Shown here: piece after piece, positions 45,082 through 53,353 of the stretch
Layout: every line of letters begins with the position of its first letter
Numbering within the stretch: the first letter of the stretch is position 1
DNA from: Rhodocyclaceae bacterium
Lineage (GTDB): Bacteria > Pseudomonadota > Gammaproteobacteria > Burkholderiales > Rhodocyclaceae
Assembly: GCA_016704145.1 (NCBI GenBank)
Contig: JADJAS010000007.1
Span: 682,001 to 746,000, forward strand
DNA: 64,000 nucleotides
Direction: 5' to 3'
Notes under the pieces: generated by a model
Told to the model about the DNA's origin: nothing
Seen by the model: the letters and a program-made list of their open reading frames with translations, nothing else
Databases searched by the model: none
Translations under genes and position numbers: made by a program

Positions 45082-46026
45082 TCAACGCCAGTTGGTATTG
45101 AGGAGATATCCGGAACTCAAGTAAGCACCCTGGCTGGAGCTATAGACGGTGCGCATGTTCAGGTAGTAGGTCTGGCCGGGCACCAGATTACAGGTCAGGC
45201 TGTTCTGGGTCGCCGGGTCATCGGTATAGCCCAGATACATGGTGCCGGTCTTCGCGTTGAGACGGCGGCAGTTGGCCAAGGTAGCGCCGGCGGGCGGATT
45301 GGTGAAGTCACCCGGGCAACTGGAGATGAAGTGGTCGCGCACGTTGCTGTAGGAGCCCGAGACATTGAGGAGGATCTGGGCGCCGCCCGGGAAGTCGGTC
45401 TTGCCCATCACGAAGGAATAGGAGACCGTTGTCTGGTTGGCGCCGCCCAGCAATGTACCCGAGGTGGTCAGCCCTGGTCGGTTGAAATTGGCCCATTCGA
45501 TCCCGCCGCTGCCCCCACAAGTCGAACTTCCTGCCTCCTGAACCGTAAAGGCGATTGAGTCGGCAGGACTGCCCGGGCCATTCGCATCCGAAGCAGTCCA
45601 GCTGACTGTCGAGCCGACGGCATTTGCCGCTGGCGTGCCTGAAATCAAGCCAGTCCCCGAATTCAACGACAAACCCAAGGGAAGGGTACCGGTCATCTGG
45701 TAAGTCAGCGTGCCACTGCTGTTGGTCACGTAGGACGACAAACCCAAGGAATAGGCGGCCCCCTTCACGACCGTCTGGCTTGGGACGTTCCCAATTGTCG
45801 GCCCGCCATTCGAAGCCGGGGGCGATGAATCTGCCGCCCCGGTGCAGGCGACGATGACATTACCGCTGGCATCGACGCTGCTGGATACCGACGTGCATGT
45901 AACGCCGGTAATCGTAATGGTAGCCGCCACGGGAAAGGCCGCGACAGCACCGAGGCAAAGGGCCATCCGGTTGGCCAACCGCGCAAATGTGCGCCCGCTT
46001 AAGGTCAGTTCTGGTCTTGGCTGCAT
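45082..46026 (-). CDS. Exported protein with one putative Ig (He_PIG) domain, short paralogue
   Basis: A 314-residue protein. A long signal-like N-terminus (hydrophobic at about 18-35) precedes a region with two Cys, an Ig-like He_PIG domain (about 74-165; LTYQMTGTLPLGLSLN, GLISGTPAA) and a C-terminal domain with Cys (about 175-314) ending LLNTNWR. The last 399 bp look identical to the end of the 55.2-57.1 kb gene. GGAG lies 10 nt before the ATG at 46026. IS1595 copy A lies only 23 bp further upstream and must separate the gene from its original promoter. Confidence 0.82.
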   Translation of the reverse strand: MQPRPELTLSGRTFARLANRMALCLGAVAAFPVAATITITGVTCTSVSSSVDASGNVIVACTGAADSSPPASNGGPTIGNVPSQTVVKGAAYSLGLSSYVTNSSGTLTYQMTGTLPLGLSLNSGTGLISGTPAANAVGSTVSWTASDANGPGSPADSIAFTVQEAGSSTCGGSGGIEWANFNRPGLTTSGTLLGGANQTTVSYSFVMGKTDFPGGAQILLNVSGSYSNVRDHFISSCPGDFTNPPAGATLANCRRLNAKTGTMYLGYTDDPATQNSLTCNLVPGQTYYLNMRTVYSSSQGAYLSSGYLLNTNWR

Positions 46027-46049
46027 AATGAGTTCTCCATAAGCTCGTT

Positions 46050-47094
46050 CCTGATTAGCCACAATATTCAGAAGGCTCATTTGGCGAGCCTGCCGGGGTG
46101 AAAAATGGGCGCGTCTTGTCCGAAGGGGATGCGCGATGGGGATCAACCGGGTGCAGTTTCAGAAGGGATTGTCGATGGCGCAATTCATGGAGCGCTACGG
46201 GACGGAGGAGAAATGCCACGCTGCGGTTGTTGCGCTGCGCTGGCCGAATGGGTTCGTTTGCCCCGAATGCAAAGACAGGCGCCATTACACGTTCGAGCGC
46301 AAGGGACTGCGGTACTGGCAATGTGCGTCGTGCCGGGAGCAGACGACGGTAATGTGCGGGACGGTGTTCGAGTCCACGAAGTTGCCGCTGACGACCTGGT
46401 TCCTGGCGATGCATCTGCTGACCCAGGCCAAGAACAATGTCTCGGCGCTGGAACTCAAGCGCCACCTCGGTGTGCGGTACAAGACCGCCTGGCTGCTCAA
46501 GCACAAGTTGATGCAGGTGATGAGCGAGCGGGAGGCGGATCGCCAACTGGATGGCCGGGTCGAGATCGACGATGCCTACCTGGGCGGCGAACTGCCTGGC
46601 GGAAAGAGCGGGCGCGGTTCGGAGAACAAGGTATCGTTCATTACCGCCGTGCAGACCACCGAGACCGGCAACCCACTGAAGGTCTGCCTGAAGAAGCTGG
46701 AATTCACCAAGGAGGCGATCACCGACTGGGCGAAGACGGCACTGTCCGCATCGGTCCACGTGGTGTCGGATGGTCTGTGGTGCTTCCGCGCCGTCACCGC
46801 GGCCGGCGCCACCCAGGAGCGCATTGTTACTGGTGGCGGCCCCGCCTGCGTCAAGCTGGAGCAATTCCGCGCAGTGAATACCTTCCTCGGCAATCTCAAG
46901 ACCGCCTACTCGGGTACCTACCATGCCTTCGATTTCGCTAAGTATGCGCATCGGTATCTTGCTGAAGTCCAGTATCGGTTCAATCGCCGGTTCGATCTGT
47001 CGTCTATCCTGAAGCACCTCTTGGTTGCTGCCGTGGCTACCACGGCTCGTCCCGAGCGATTCTTGCGCGCGGCTGAACATTGTGGCTAATCAGG
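46050..47094 (+). mobile_element. IS1595-family insertion sequence, copy A (1045 bp)
   Basis: Inverted ends CCTGATTAGCCACAATRTTCAG at 46050 and 47094. A perfect 8-bp target duplication AGCTCGTT lies at 46042-46049 and 47095-47102. It carries one intact transposase gene. It differs from copy B at about two codons only, so both moved recently. Confidence 0.95.
46136..47089 (+). CDS. IS1595-family transposase (copy A)
   Basis: A 317-residue ISXO2-like transposase. An N-terminal zinc ribbon (FVCPECKDRRH with a later WQCASCREQT) is followed by the catalytic core: D in VEIDDAYLGGE, D in VVSDGLWCF and E in KYAHRYLAEVQYRFNRR. The gene is intact and fills the element; its TAA stop lies in the right inverted end. 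Confidence 0.93.
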   Translation: MGINRVQFQKGLSMAQFMERYGTEEKCHAAVVALRWPNGFVCPECKDRRHYTFERKGLRYWQCASCREQTTVMCGTVFESTKLPLTTWFLAMHLLTQAKNNVSALELKRHLGVRYKTAWLLKHKLMQVMSEREADRQLDGRVEIDDAYLGGELPGGKSGRGSENKVSFITAVQTTETGNPLKVCLKKLEFTKEAITDWAKTALSASVHVVSDGLWCFRAVTAAGATQERIVTGGGPACVKLEQFRAVNTFLGNLKTAYSGTYHAFDFAKYAHRYLAEVQYRFNRRFDLSSILKHLLVAAVATTARPERFLRAAEHCG

Positions 47095-47190
47095 AGCTCG
47101 TTTAAGCTAGAGCGATCGATCATAGTAATAAACGATAATCCAGCCATCTATACGTCGCAAAATGGAGACAAACATCCGTCAATTCGCTAG

Positions 47191-48090
47191 GGTGTGTTCA
47201 CAATCAAGCCAACCAAACGAAAGCACACGCGAGATGAATAAACGACAGGAACGACTTGGCGAGTTTGTCGTAGCGCGTGGCGATGCGTCTGAAATGCTTG
47301 AGCCGTGCAAAGAAGCGCTCGATCAAATTGCGAGCGCGGTAGAGATGCCGATCGAACTCGCGCGGTGTCAGGCGATTGGATCGGGGTGGAATCACCGCTT
47401 CTGCGCCCGCCGCTTCGATGGTGGCCACGAAATGGTCGGCATCGTAGCCCTTGTCGGCCACCACGGCCTGACTGGGCAGATTTTTGATCAGTGCTGGGGC
47501 AAAGTCGATATCGGCAATCTGCCCGGCCGAGAGGATGACGCGCAGGGGCTTGCCCAATGCGTCGACGGCAACGTGCAGTTTGGTCGTCAGTCCGCCGCGC
47601 GAGCGGCCGATTTCCTGACTACCCGCTTTTTTTGGGCGCCAGCGGAATGCTGGTGGGCACGAACGATGGTGGAATCGATGAACAGCTGTTCCATATCGGC
47701 ATCGCCACCCAGCACGTCAGCCACGCGCTCCCAGACGCCGCTGTCGCGCCAGCGGGCAAAGCGAACGTACGTGCTGTGCCAGTTGCCGCAATTCGTGCGG
47801 CAGGTCTTGCCATGGGCTGCCGGTGCGCAGAATCCAGAGAACCGCTTCGACAAAGACACGGTTGTCCCTTGCCGTGCAGCCGGGATCGCCGGCCTTGCCT
47901 GGCAGGATGTGTTCAATACGCGCCCACTGGTCATCTCGAAGCATCTTCCGGTTCATCCTGACTCCACCCAAAAGTCAGGATATGACCATAATTCACCCGC
48001 TGTGAACAGCCCCTTGCTATGTCATTGACCGTCAACGAATTATTCTGGCCGACTTGCATATGGCATTTCAATCATTGATTGTGAACAGAC
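47191..48090 (-). mobile_element. IS5-family insertion sequence (IS427-like, 900 bp)
   Basis: The ends are GGTGTGTTCACAATCAA and its complement with one mismatch. A 4-bp CTAG duplication (47187-47190 and 48091-48094) matches the YTAR target preference of the IS427 group. It sits exactly at the stop codon of the adjacent methyltransferase gene (TAG lies within CTAG), so that gene keeps its reading frame. Confidence 0.9.
47204..47956 (-). pseudogene. IS5-family transposase with two frame changes
   Basis: The N-terminal part starts MNRKMLRDDQWARIEHILPG. Near 47790 the frame changes (a +1 shift, not expected in this family), continuing with GNWHSTYVRFARWRD and the DDE Asp in LFIDSTIVRAHQHS. At an A7 run (T7 at 47627-47633) a -1 shift leads to the C-terminal part with VVADKGYDAD and RNLIERFFARLKHFRR. 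The A7 slip may be programmed, but the first shift is a true defect, so the copy is probably dead. Confidence 0.82.
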
Positions 48091-48091
48091 C

Positions 48092-49417
48092 CTAGAAAAA
48101 TCTCCTGAACCAACGCCATATCAAGCCACAAGCACCTTGAAGGGGGCTCCAAATAGCGTCAAAGCCGGGGCGTTCGGTACCGTCCGCCAAGTCTCGTTGT
48201 GCCCGATTGGGATTTGCCGCTAACTCGGTCGCTGCTCGGCTCCAGCCTTGAGCCGCGACCAGGAAATCGGCCGACATCGGCCACCCGATATCAAGCGACA
48301 AGACAACCCCTGGCGCAAGGTCCACCGAACCGAGGTCGAGCGTTATCCACGCGTGAGGCAAATGCAGGGTTGCCAGCAAGAAGTCATTAGTCAGCGAAAA
48401 ACTGCATCCGTCATGCGACGATACCAATGAACCTAGCCCATCCGCAGGCCGCCATGACCAAGTCGGCTTGCCTTTCGACAAGATCGATACCCCGAAAACC
48501 CTCATGAAGCCTGGGCGATCCGCCAGATAAAGTCGAAACGGACCAGCGGCGCCGCGCGGAAGAGCTATGCTCAGCGTTTGTCTCTCGTGGCCAACAAAGG
48601 CCCATGCCACCACCTCTTCGACCCGCGATGAATCGCGCTCCTCTGGCACCCGAATCCTGATTCGAACTGGAAACTGGTCGACTCGCAAGGAATCGGGTTC
48701 TTCGCCAACCGTTCCGGCAGGTTTCAGCGCAGCCTTGACGATCCACTGGTAACACAGCGCATGCGGCGAATCAAGCAAGGCAGATCTTAGGTCGGCCGGC
48801 AAGGTTTCGATGCGAATCTTGAATTCGCTTTCATTCAGAGGACGAAATACCGCAGCCCATTCTTGGACATGAAAGCCACTTCCCGCGAGCAACCGCGTCA
48901 GCGAATCGCGTGTGTAGAAACGAAGATGCGTTCGGTCGAGCAGACCCTCATCCCGGTACTCAAAGCGTCCTCGCAACAAGTCGGCTATGACACCAGCATA
49001 AGCCACGTTTGGTACCGACAACAAGAGAATGCCGTCCGTGTCGAGAAATTTCCCCAAGCGCTTGATCAATGAATCCGGATTCACGAGGTGCTCGATAACA
49101 TCGGCCGCGACGATTATCCGATAACGATTCGGTTCGAGCGCCGCCAGGATATCCGGATCGACCAGGTCGCCAACGATCAGCTTGCGACAGAACGGTCGAA
49201 CCTGTTCGGCCATCCCAGTATCCAATTCGATTGCATCGACCGTACAGCCCAGTGACTCGGAGAGATAACGCGTGAAATAACCCGTTGCCGGGCCGAGTTC
49301 TAGTACCGTTGTGTCGGCAGGTATCCAATCGGCCAATCGCCTCAGCGAATCATCCGGACCAATGCCCGGCAATTCGCGGCGATAAATGTGGCTGGACAAG
49401 ATGCCTTCCGTGGTCAT
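48092..49417 (-). CDS. SAM-dependent methyltransferase with long C-terminal extension
   Basis: A 441-residue protein. The N-terminal class I methyltransferase has motif I TVLELGPATGYFTR (about 37-50), AADVIEHLVNPDSLI (about 104-118) and ILLLSVPNVAYAG. From about residue 235 a beta-rich extension of unknown function follows, then a hydrophobic/aromatic tail. It is co-directional with wzt and a second methyltransferase, so chain capping or glycan methylation coupled to ABC export is plausible. The stop codon coincides with the IS5 target site. Confidence 0.82.
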   Translation of the reverse strand: MTTEGILSSHIYRRELPGIGPDDSLRRLADWIPADTTVLELGPATGYFTRYLSESLGCTVDAIELDTGMAEQVRPFCRKLIVGDLVDPDILAALEPNRYRIIVAADVIEHLVNPDSLIKRLGKFLDTDGILLLSVPNVAYAGVIADLLRGRFEYRDEGLLDRTHLRFYTRDSLTRLLAGSGFHVQEWAAVFRPLNESEFKIRIETLPADLRSALLDSPHALCYQWIVKAALKPAGTVGEEPDSLRVDQFPVRIRIRVPEERDSSRVEEVVAWAFVGHERQTLSIALPRGAAGPFRLYLADRPGFMRVFGVSILSKGKPTWSWRPADGLGSLVSSHDGCSFSLTNDFLLATLHLPHAWITLDLGSVDLAPGVVLSLDIGWPMSADFLVAAQGWSRAATELAANPNRAQRDLADGTERPGFDAIWSPLQGACGLIWRWFRRFF

Positions 49418-49429
49418 GCGCCCGGAGCC

Positions 49430-50017
49430 TCAGGAGAACAACATACGGCTCAACCAGGCATGTAACCTCAATCGCAAGTCGTGCCACGCCGGGCGCCGCA
49501 GAGGTTTACGAAAAACACCCACGGTGTCTCCCCACGGAGCACTGTCCGCCTCGGGGGCAGGCTCCCAGTCCGTGGCGACCTCGACAAGCTCCAGGCGCGC
49601 ATAGCCCGCCAGTGCACGGTAGCCGTCAGGATAGAAGCGCCAGCAGTCTGTCGGAAACCGATGCTCTGGCCCTCTCGACGGAGCAATCAGCAGGATCAGT
49701 CCTCCTGGCACCAGTATCCTGGCGAGTTCCATCCACGTCAGCCAGAAGTACTCCACGTGCTCAAATGCCTGGCCGGAGACGATGACATCAAAAACCCCGT
49801 TCGAAAACGGAAAGCGGTAGGGTGATGCAAGTACCAAATCCACATTGGCGCCGTTAACCAGATCAATTCCAAGATATTTCCACCCGGGTCGGTCGAAAAG
49901 CCGGCGATAACTGCCATTGACATCCTGGCTGCCCAGATCGGCGACCCGCAAGGACGTCTTGTCGGCCAGATAGCGCCCGACCAGATCATCCATATGACGA
50001 TAGGAACTTTCATGCAC
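49430..50017 (-). CDS. SAM-dependent methyltransferase
   Basis: A 195-residue class I methyltransferase with motif I RVADLGSQDVNGSYR (about 24-38), a motif II acidic residue in YLGIDLVNG, SGQAFEHVEYFWLTW (about 81-95) and RILVPGGLILLIAPSRG (about 100-116). It lies between wzt and the longer methyltransferase, with a gap of about 96 bp to wzt and 12 bp to the next gene. It probably acts on the exported polysaccharide. Confidence 0.85.
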   Translation of the reverse strand: MHESSYRHMDDLVGRYLADKTSLRVADLGSQDVNGSYRRLFDRPGWKYLGIDLVNGANVDLVLASPYRFPFSNGVFDVIVSGQAFEHVEYFWLTWMELARILVPGGLILLIAPSRGPEHRFPTDCWRFYPDGYRALAGYARLELVEVATDWEPAPEADSAPWGDTVGVFRKPLRRPAWHDLRLRLHAWLSRMLFS

Positions 50018-50113
50018 TGGGAACCGCTCCCAATTCAGGCCACTCCGCCAAGGGAGTGCAAACGTACTTCCAATTCCGCCAGCTGGAGGCGTTCCGCCAA
50101 GGTTGACATTCGC

Positions 50114-51322
50114 TTAGACGATCTTGTCATCGTGGAACAACCACTCGTGCTCGAGCCGGCATGTACCGAGCTCGCGCGTATCGCCGGTAATATCGAACGT
50201 GACCTCGACGCAATCATAGACACGCATGCCCTCGGGATCCATGGCATGCGCCTGCACCCGATACCGTCCAGGCAGTAATGGCAGGCAGGGAAAGCGGAGG
50301 CGGAAACCGAACGAATTACCGCTCACTCTCTCCAACGGCACCGACTCCATGTCATTGGTCAAGCCATACACCGCGGTCTCGTCAGCGCGAACAATGCCCA
50401 CGGCGACCGTCGGCGGCAAACCATCGGGCGCATCGATGGCCCCCCGAACTTCAAGGCTTTCCCCGAAAGGCAAATACTGGCCACCAGCCGCTTCCCGGAC
50501 GTCACCCCCCAGTTCTAACGAACGCACCTGGCTGACACCGGCCACCGGTCGCGCCGGAATGGACAAGCGCTCCAGACGGCTCTTTTCATCGTGATAGGTC
50601 AGATACTGCCGAGCCACCTCCGCCGCCAAGCCAGCGGCTCGTACGCACCCATGATGAATCCAGATTGCATCCCGACAGAGCTTTTGGATGTGGAACATGC
50701 TGTGCGAACAGATGACCAGCGTTCCCCCATTCGACAGATACGCCTCCATCCATCGCATGCATTTTTTCTGGAACGACTCATCGCCCACCGCCAACACTTC
50801 GTCGGTAAGCAGCAAATCCGGGCGAATCGCCGTGGCGACGGCAAATCCCAGGCGCACCACCATCCCGGAGGAATAATGCTTGATCGGCTGCTCGATATGT
50901 TCGCCGATGTCCGCGAATGCCAGAATGTCGTCGAGCCTCTCCTCAGCCTCGCGACGGCCGAGGCCCATAAGCGCCATGGCAAGAAAAACATTATCGCGGC
51001 CAGAATAGTCGGGGTGGAATCCTGCCCCAAGTTCGAGCAGGGCACCTACCCGGCCGTGGATTTCAATCGTGCCTTCACTAGGCTTGACGACACCGGCAAT
51101 GATCTTCAACAACGTTGACTTGCCGGCGCCATTTTCACCGATCAGCCCCAGCGAGGCTCCCGCAACCACATCCAGATCAACGCCGTGAAGAGCCCGAAAA
51201 TGCCTGGGTAGCCTGGTGCCGCGCAACAACGCCCATACCGTGCCTAACGGCGGACCGTTCGTCGACATCAGCGGATAATCTTTGCCGATATTCCGCAAGC
51301 GGAGCAGGGGTTGGGAAGCCAT
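50114..51322 (-). CDS. wzt: ABC polysaccharide exporter ATP-binding protein with Wzt C-terminal domain
   Basis: A 402-residue ATPase that powers O-antigen/capsule export with Wzm. It has Walker A GENGAGKST (62-70), signature YSSGMVVRLGFA (about 162-173), Walker B LLLTDEVLAVGDE (about 182-194) and a switch His in CSHSMFH. The C-terminal 140 residues match the layout of the Wzt glycan-binding domain. The ATG at 51322 is only 3 bp from the target duplication of IS1595 copy B, so the native upstream region is displaced. Its permease partner lies at 58 kb on the other strand. Confidence 0.92.
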   Translation of the reverse strand: MASQPLLRLRNIGKDYPLMSTNGPPLGTVWALLRGTRLPRHFRALHGVDLDVVAGASLGLIGENGAGKSTLLKIIAGVVKPSEGTIEIHGRVGALLELGAGFHPDYSGRDNVFLAMALMGLGRREAEERLDDILAFADIGEHIEQPIKHYSSGMVVRLGFAVATAIRPDLLLTDEVLAVGDESFQKKCMRWMEAYLSNGGTLVICSHSMFHIQKLCRDAIWIHHGCVRAAGLAAEVARQYLTYHDEKSRLERLSIPARPVAGVSQVRSLELGGDVREAAGGQYLPFGESLEVRGAIDAPDGLPPTVAVGIVRADETAVYGLTNDMESVPLERVSGNSFGFRLRFPCLPLLPGRYRVQAHAMDPEGMRVYDCVEVTFDITGDTRELGTCRLEHEWLFHDDKIV

Positions 51323-51332
51323 CAAATCGAGA

Positions 51333-52377
51333 CCTGATTAGCCACAATGTTCAGCCGCGCGCAAGAATCGCTCGGGACGAGCCGTGGTAGCCACGGCAGC
51401 AACCAAGAGGCGCTTCAGGATAGACGACAGATCGAACCGGCGATTGAACCGATACTGGACTTCAGCAAGATACCGATGCGCATACTTAGCGAAATCGAAG
51501 GCATGGTAGGTACCCGAGTAGGCGGTCTTGAGATTGCCGAGGAAGGTATTCACTGCGCGGAATTGCTCCAGCTTGACGCAGGCGGGGCCGCCACCAGTAA
51601 CAATGCGCTCCTGGGTGGCGCCGGCCGCGGTGACGGCGCGGAAGCACCACAGACCATCCGACACCACGTGGACCGATGCGGACAGTGCCGTCTTCGCCCA
51701 GTCGGTGATCGCCTCCTTGGTGAATTCCAGCTTCTTCAGGCAGACCTTCAGTGGGTTGCCGGTCTCGGTGGTCTGCACGGCGGCAATGAACGATACCTTG
51801 TTCTCCGAACCGCGCCCGCTCTTTCCGCCAGGCAGTTCGCCGCCCAGGTAGGCATCGTCGATCTCGACCCGGCCATCCAGTTGGCGATCCGCCTCCCGCT
51901 CGCTCATCACCTGCATCAACTTGTGCTTGAGCAGCCAGGCGGTCTTGTACCGCACACCGAGGTGGCGCTTGAGTTCCAGCGCCGAGACATTGTTCTTGGC
52001 CTGGGTCAGCAGATGCATCGCCAGGAACCAGGTCGTCAGCGGCAACTTCGTGGACTCGAACACCGTCCCGCACATTACCGTCGTCTGCTCCCGGCACGAC
52101 GCACATTGCCAGTACCGCAGTCCCTTGCGCTCGAACGTGTAATGGCGCCTGTCTTTGCATTCGGGGCAAACGAACCCATTCGGCCAGCGCAGCGCAACAA
52201 CCGCAGCGTGGCATTTCTCCTCCGTCCCGTAGCGCTCCATGAATTGCGCCATCGACAATCCCTTCTGAAACTGCACCCGGTTGATCCCCATCGCGCATCC
52301 CCTTCGGACAAGACGCGCCCATTTTTCACCCCGGCAGGCTCGCCAAATGAGCCTTCTGAATATTGTGGCTAATCAGG
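51333..52377 (-). mobile_element. IS1595-family insertion sequence, copy B (1045 bp)
   Basis: Identical in layout to copy A and inverted relative to it. The ends are CCTGATTAGCCACAAT, with perfect 8-bp duplications AATCGAGA at 51325-51332 and 52378-52385. It lies directly upstream of wzt. The intact matching duplications show that it has not recombined with copy A since insertion. Confidence 0.95.
51338..52291 (-). CDS. IS1595-family transposase (copy B)
   Basis: A 317-residue transposase, same as copy A apart from Ala for Thr in VSFIAAV and Arg for His in ILKRLL. The zinc ribbon and DDE residues are complete, so the gene should be functional. Confidence 0.93.
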   Translation of the reverse strand: MGINRVQFQKGLSMAQFMERYGTEEKCHAAVVALRWPNGFVCPECKDRRHYTFERKGLRYWQCASCREQTTVMCGTVFESTKLPLTTWFLAMHLLTQAKNNVSALELKRHLGVRYKTAWLLKHKLMQVMSEREADRQLDGRVEIDDAYLGGELPGGKSGRGSENKVSFIAAVQTTETGNPLKVCLKKLEFTKEAITDWAKTALSASVHVVSDGLWCFRAVTAAGATQERIVTGGGPACVKLEQFRAVNTFLGNLKTAYSGTYHAFDFAKYAHRYLAEVQYRFNRRFDLSSILKRLLVAAVATTARPERFLRAAEHCG

Positions 52378-52693
52378 AATCGAGAAGATAAAATTGGCTG
52401 CCATTCTAACGTCGGCGGCCCATTGTCCATCGCTGTTGAGTTGCCGCCGCCCGAGGAATGGCAGCGCCATTACGAAATAACCCGAATTAAATGCAAGAGG
52501 CCGCGTTATTCGCCGATGGCACGAATAAGCGCTTGTTGTAGCATTTTCGCCACACCCAAGGTTTGATTGCATTAAAAACCAGTCCATCAACCGGGATTCG
52601 ATTGACACTGATTAAATGGATGCATAAGAATTCGGGCGAGGCAATTCCCTGAACGTTACCGGGAAATTTTTCCAAGCAGATCATTAGTGGAGA
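52378..52693. other. 316-bp gap between IS1595 copy B and a lipoprotein gene
   Basis: No convincing gene is present; the AT-rich right half should contain the lipoprotein promoter. The left part is the original upstream region of wzt, now displaced by IS1595 copy B. A candidate promoter is listed separately. Confidence 0.4.
52602..52630 (+). promoter_or_regulatory. Candidate sigma-70 promoter of the lipoprotein gene
   Basis: A perfect TTGACA (52602-52607) is followed after 17 bp by TAAGAA (52625-52630), a weak -10 match. It lies about 65 bp upstream of the lipoprotein ATG in an AT-rich stretch. Confidence 0.4.
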
Positions 52694-53116
52694 ATGAAGT
52701 TTTTGAGTAGAACATTAACAGCATGCTGGATTACAGCGGCCTTGGCCTTCGGACTCGAGGCTTGCGGCACCACGACATCGACCTCGGCCGGAACAGAAAC
52801 TGCGTTGGCTGCACGCGCTAAAGCGCGCTGGGATGCGCTAGCGGCGGGAAAGCTCGATGATGCCTATGGTTATCTGAGCCCGGGCAAGCGTGCCGTTGTC
52901 ACAGCCGAGCAATATCGCGGATCGATCAAGTCCGGCATGTGGCGTGAGTGGAAAGTTGACGGCATCGAATGCAGCGAACCGGATTTGTGCAAAGTCAAGA
53001 TGCTGATATCATACACATACAAAGCCAAGACCTCGGGCGCACTTGACGTTACCAGGCCGCTGATTGAAACCTGGCGCCGTCAGGATGGGGAATGGTGGTT
53101 TGTTCAAACGGATTGA
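52694..53116 (+). CDS. Putative lipoprotein
   Basis: A 140-residue protein with a lipoprotein signal peptide: hydrophobic at 6-20, then lipobox L21-E22-A23-C24. The mature part begins with a Thr/Ser-rich stretch followed by an alpha-beta region (ARAKARWDALAAGKLDDAYGYLSPG) that resembles NTF2-like folds, and ends EWWFVQTD. A Cys pair (IECSEPDLCKV) may form a disulphide. Function unknown. GTGGAG precedes the ATG. Confidence 0.75.
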   Translation: MKFLSRTLTACWITAALAFGLEACGTTTSTSAGTETALAARAKARWDALAAGKLDDAYGYLSPGKRAVVTAEQYRGSIKSGMWREWKVDGIECSEPDLCKVKMLISYTYKAKTSGALDVTRPLIETWRRQDGEWWFVQTD

Positions 53117-53220
53117 CCATCTCAAAAAGAAAAATGAGTGATGAGTCGTGTGTCGCGTGATGCACTATTCTGGTGAGTGGTGTTTTTCAAACACTCTTTG
53201 TTTTGGGAGGAGGTTTTTTC

Positions 53221-53250
53221 TTGCGCGTGGCGAAAATTGGGTGATATAGT
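53221..53250 (+). promoter_or_regulatory. Candidate sigma-70 promoter of the 53.4 kb exported protein gene
   Basis: TTGCGC (53221-53226), 18-bp spacer, TATAGT (53245-53250). It is the best hexamer pair in the 237-bp gap and lies about 100 bp upstream of the ATG, leaving a 5' untranslated leader. A small hairpin (GTGTTT-TTC-AAACAC, about 53179-53194) just upstream could end the lipoprotein transcript. Confidence 0.5.
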
Positions 53251-53353
53251 CCGCCAATGAGTCTTGCACTCATATGGATTTCACCGCGCGGTAGTTAGTT
53301 GTTTTGTGGTACCACAATGGTGTAGTCAGTCAAATCTGAAAGGAGCTTAAGCT

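Noticed and set aside
46050..52377. Composite transposon or inversion bounded by the two inverted IS1595 copies
   Set aside because: Each copy is flanked by its own perfect 8-bp duplication (AGCTCGTT and AATCGAGA), so no exchange between them has occurred since insertion and no outer duplication is shared.
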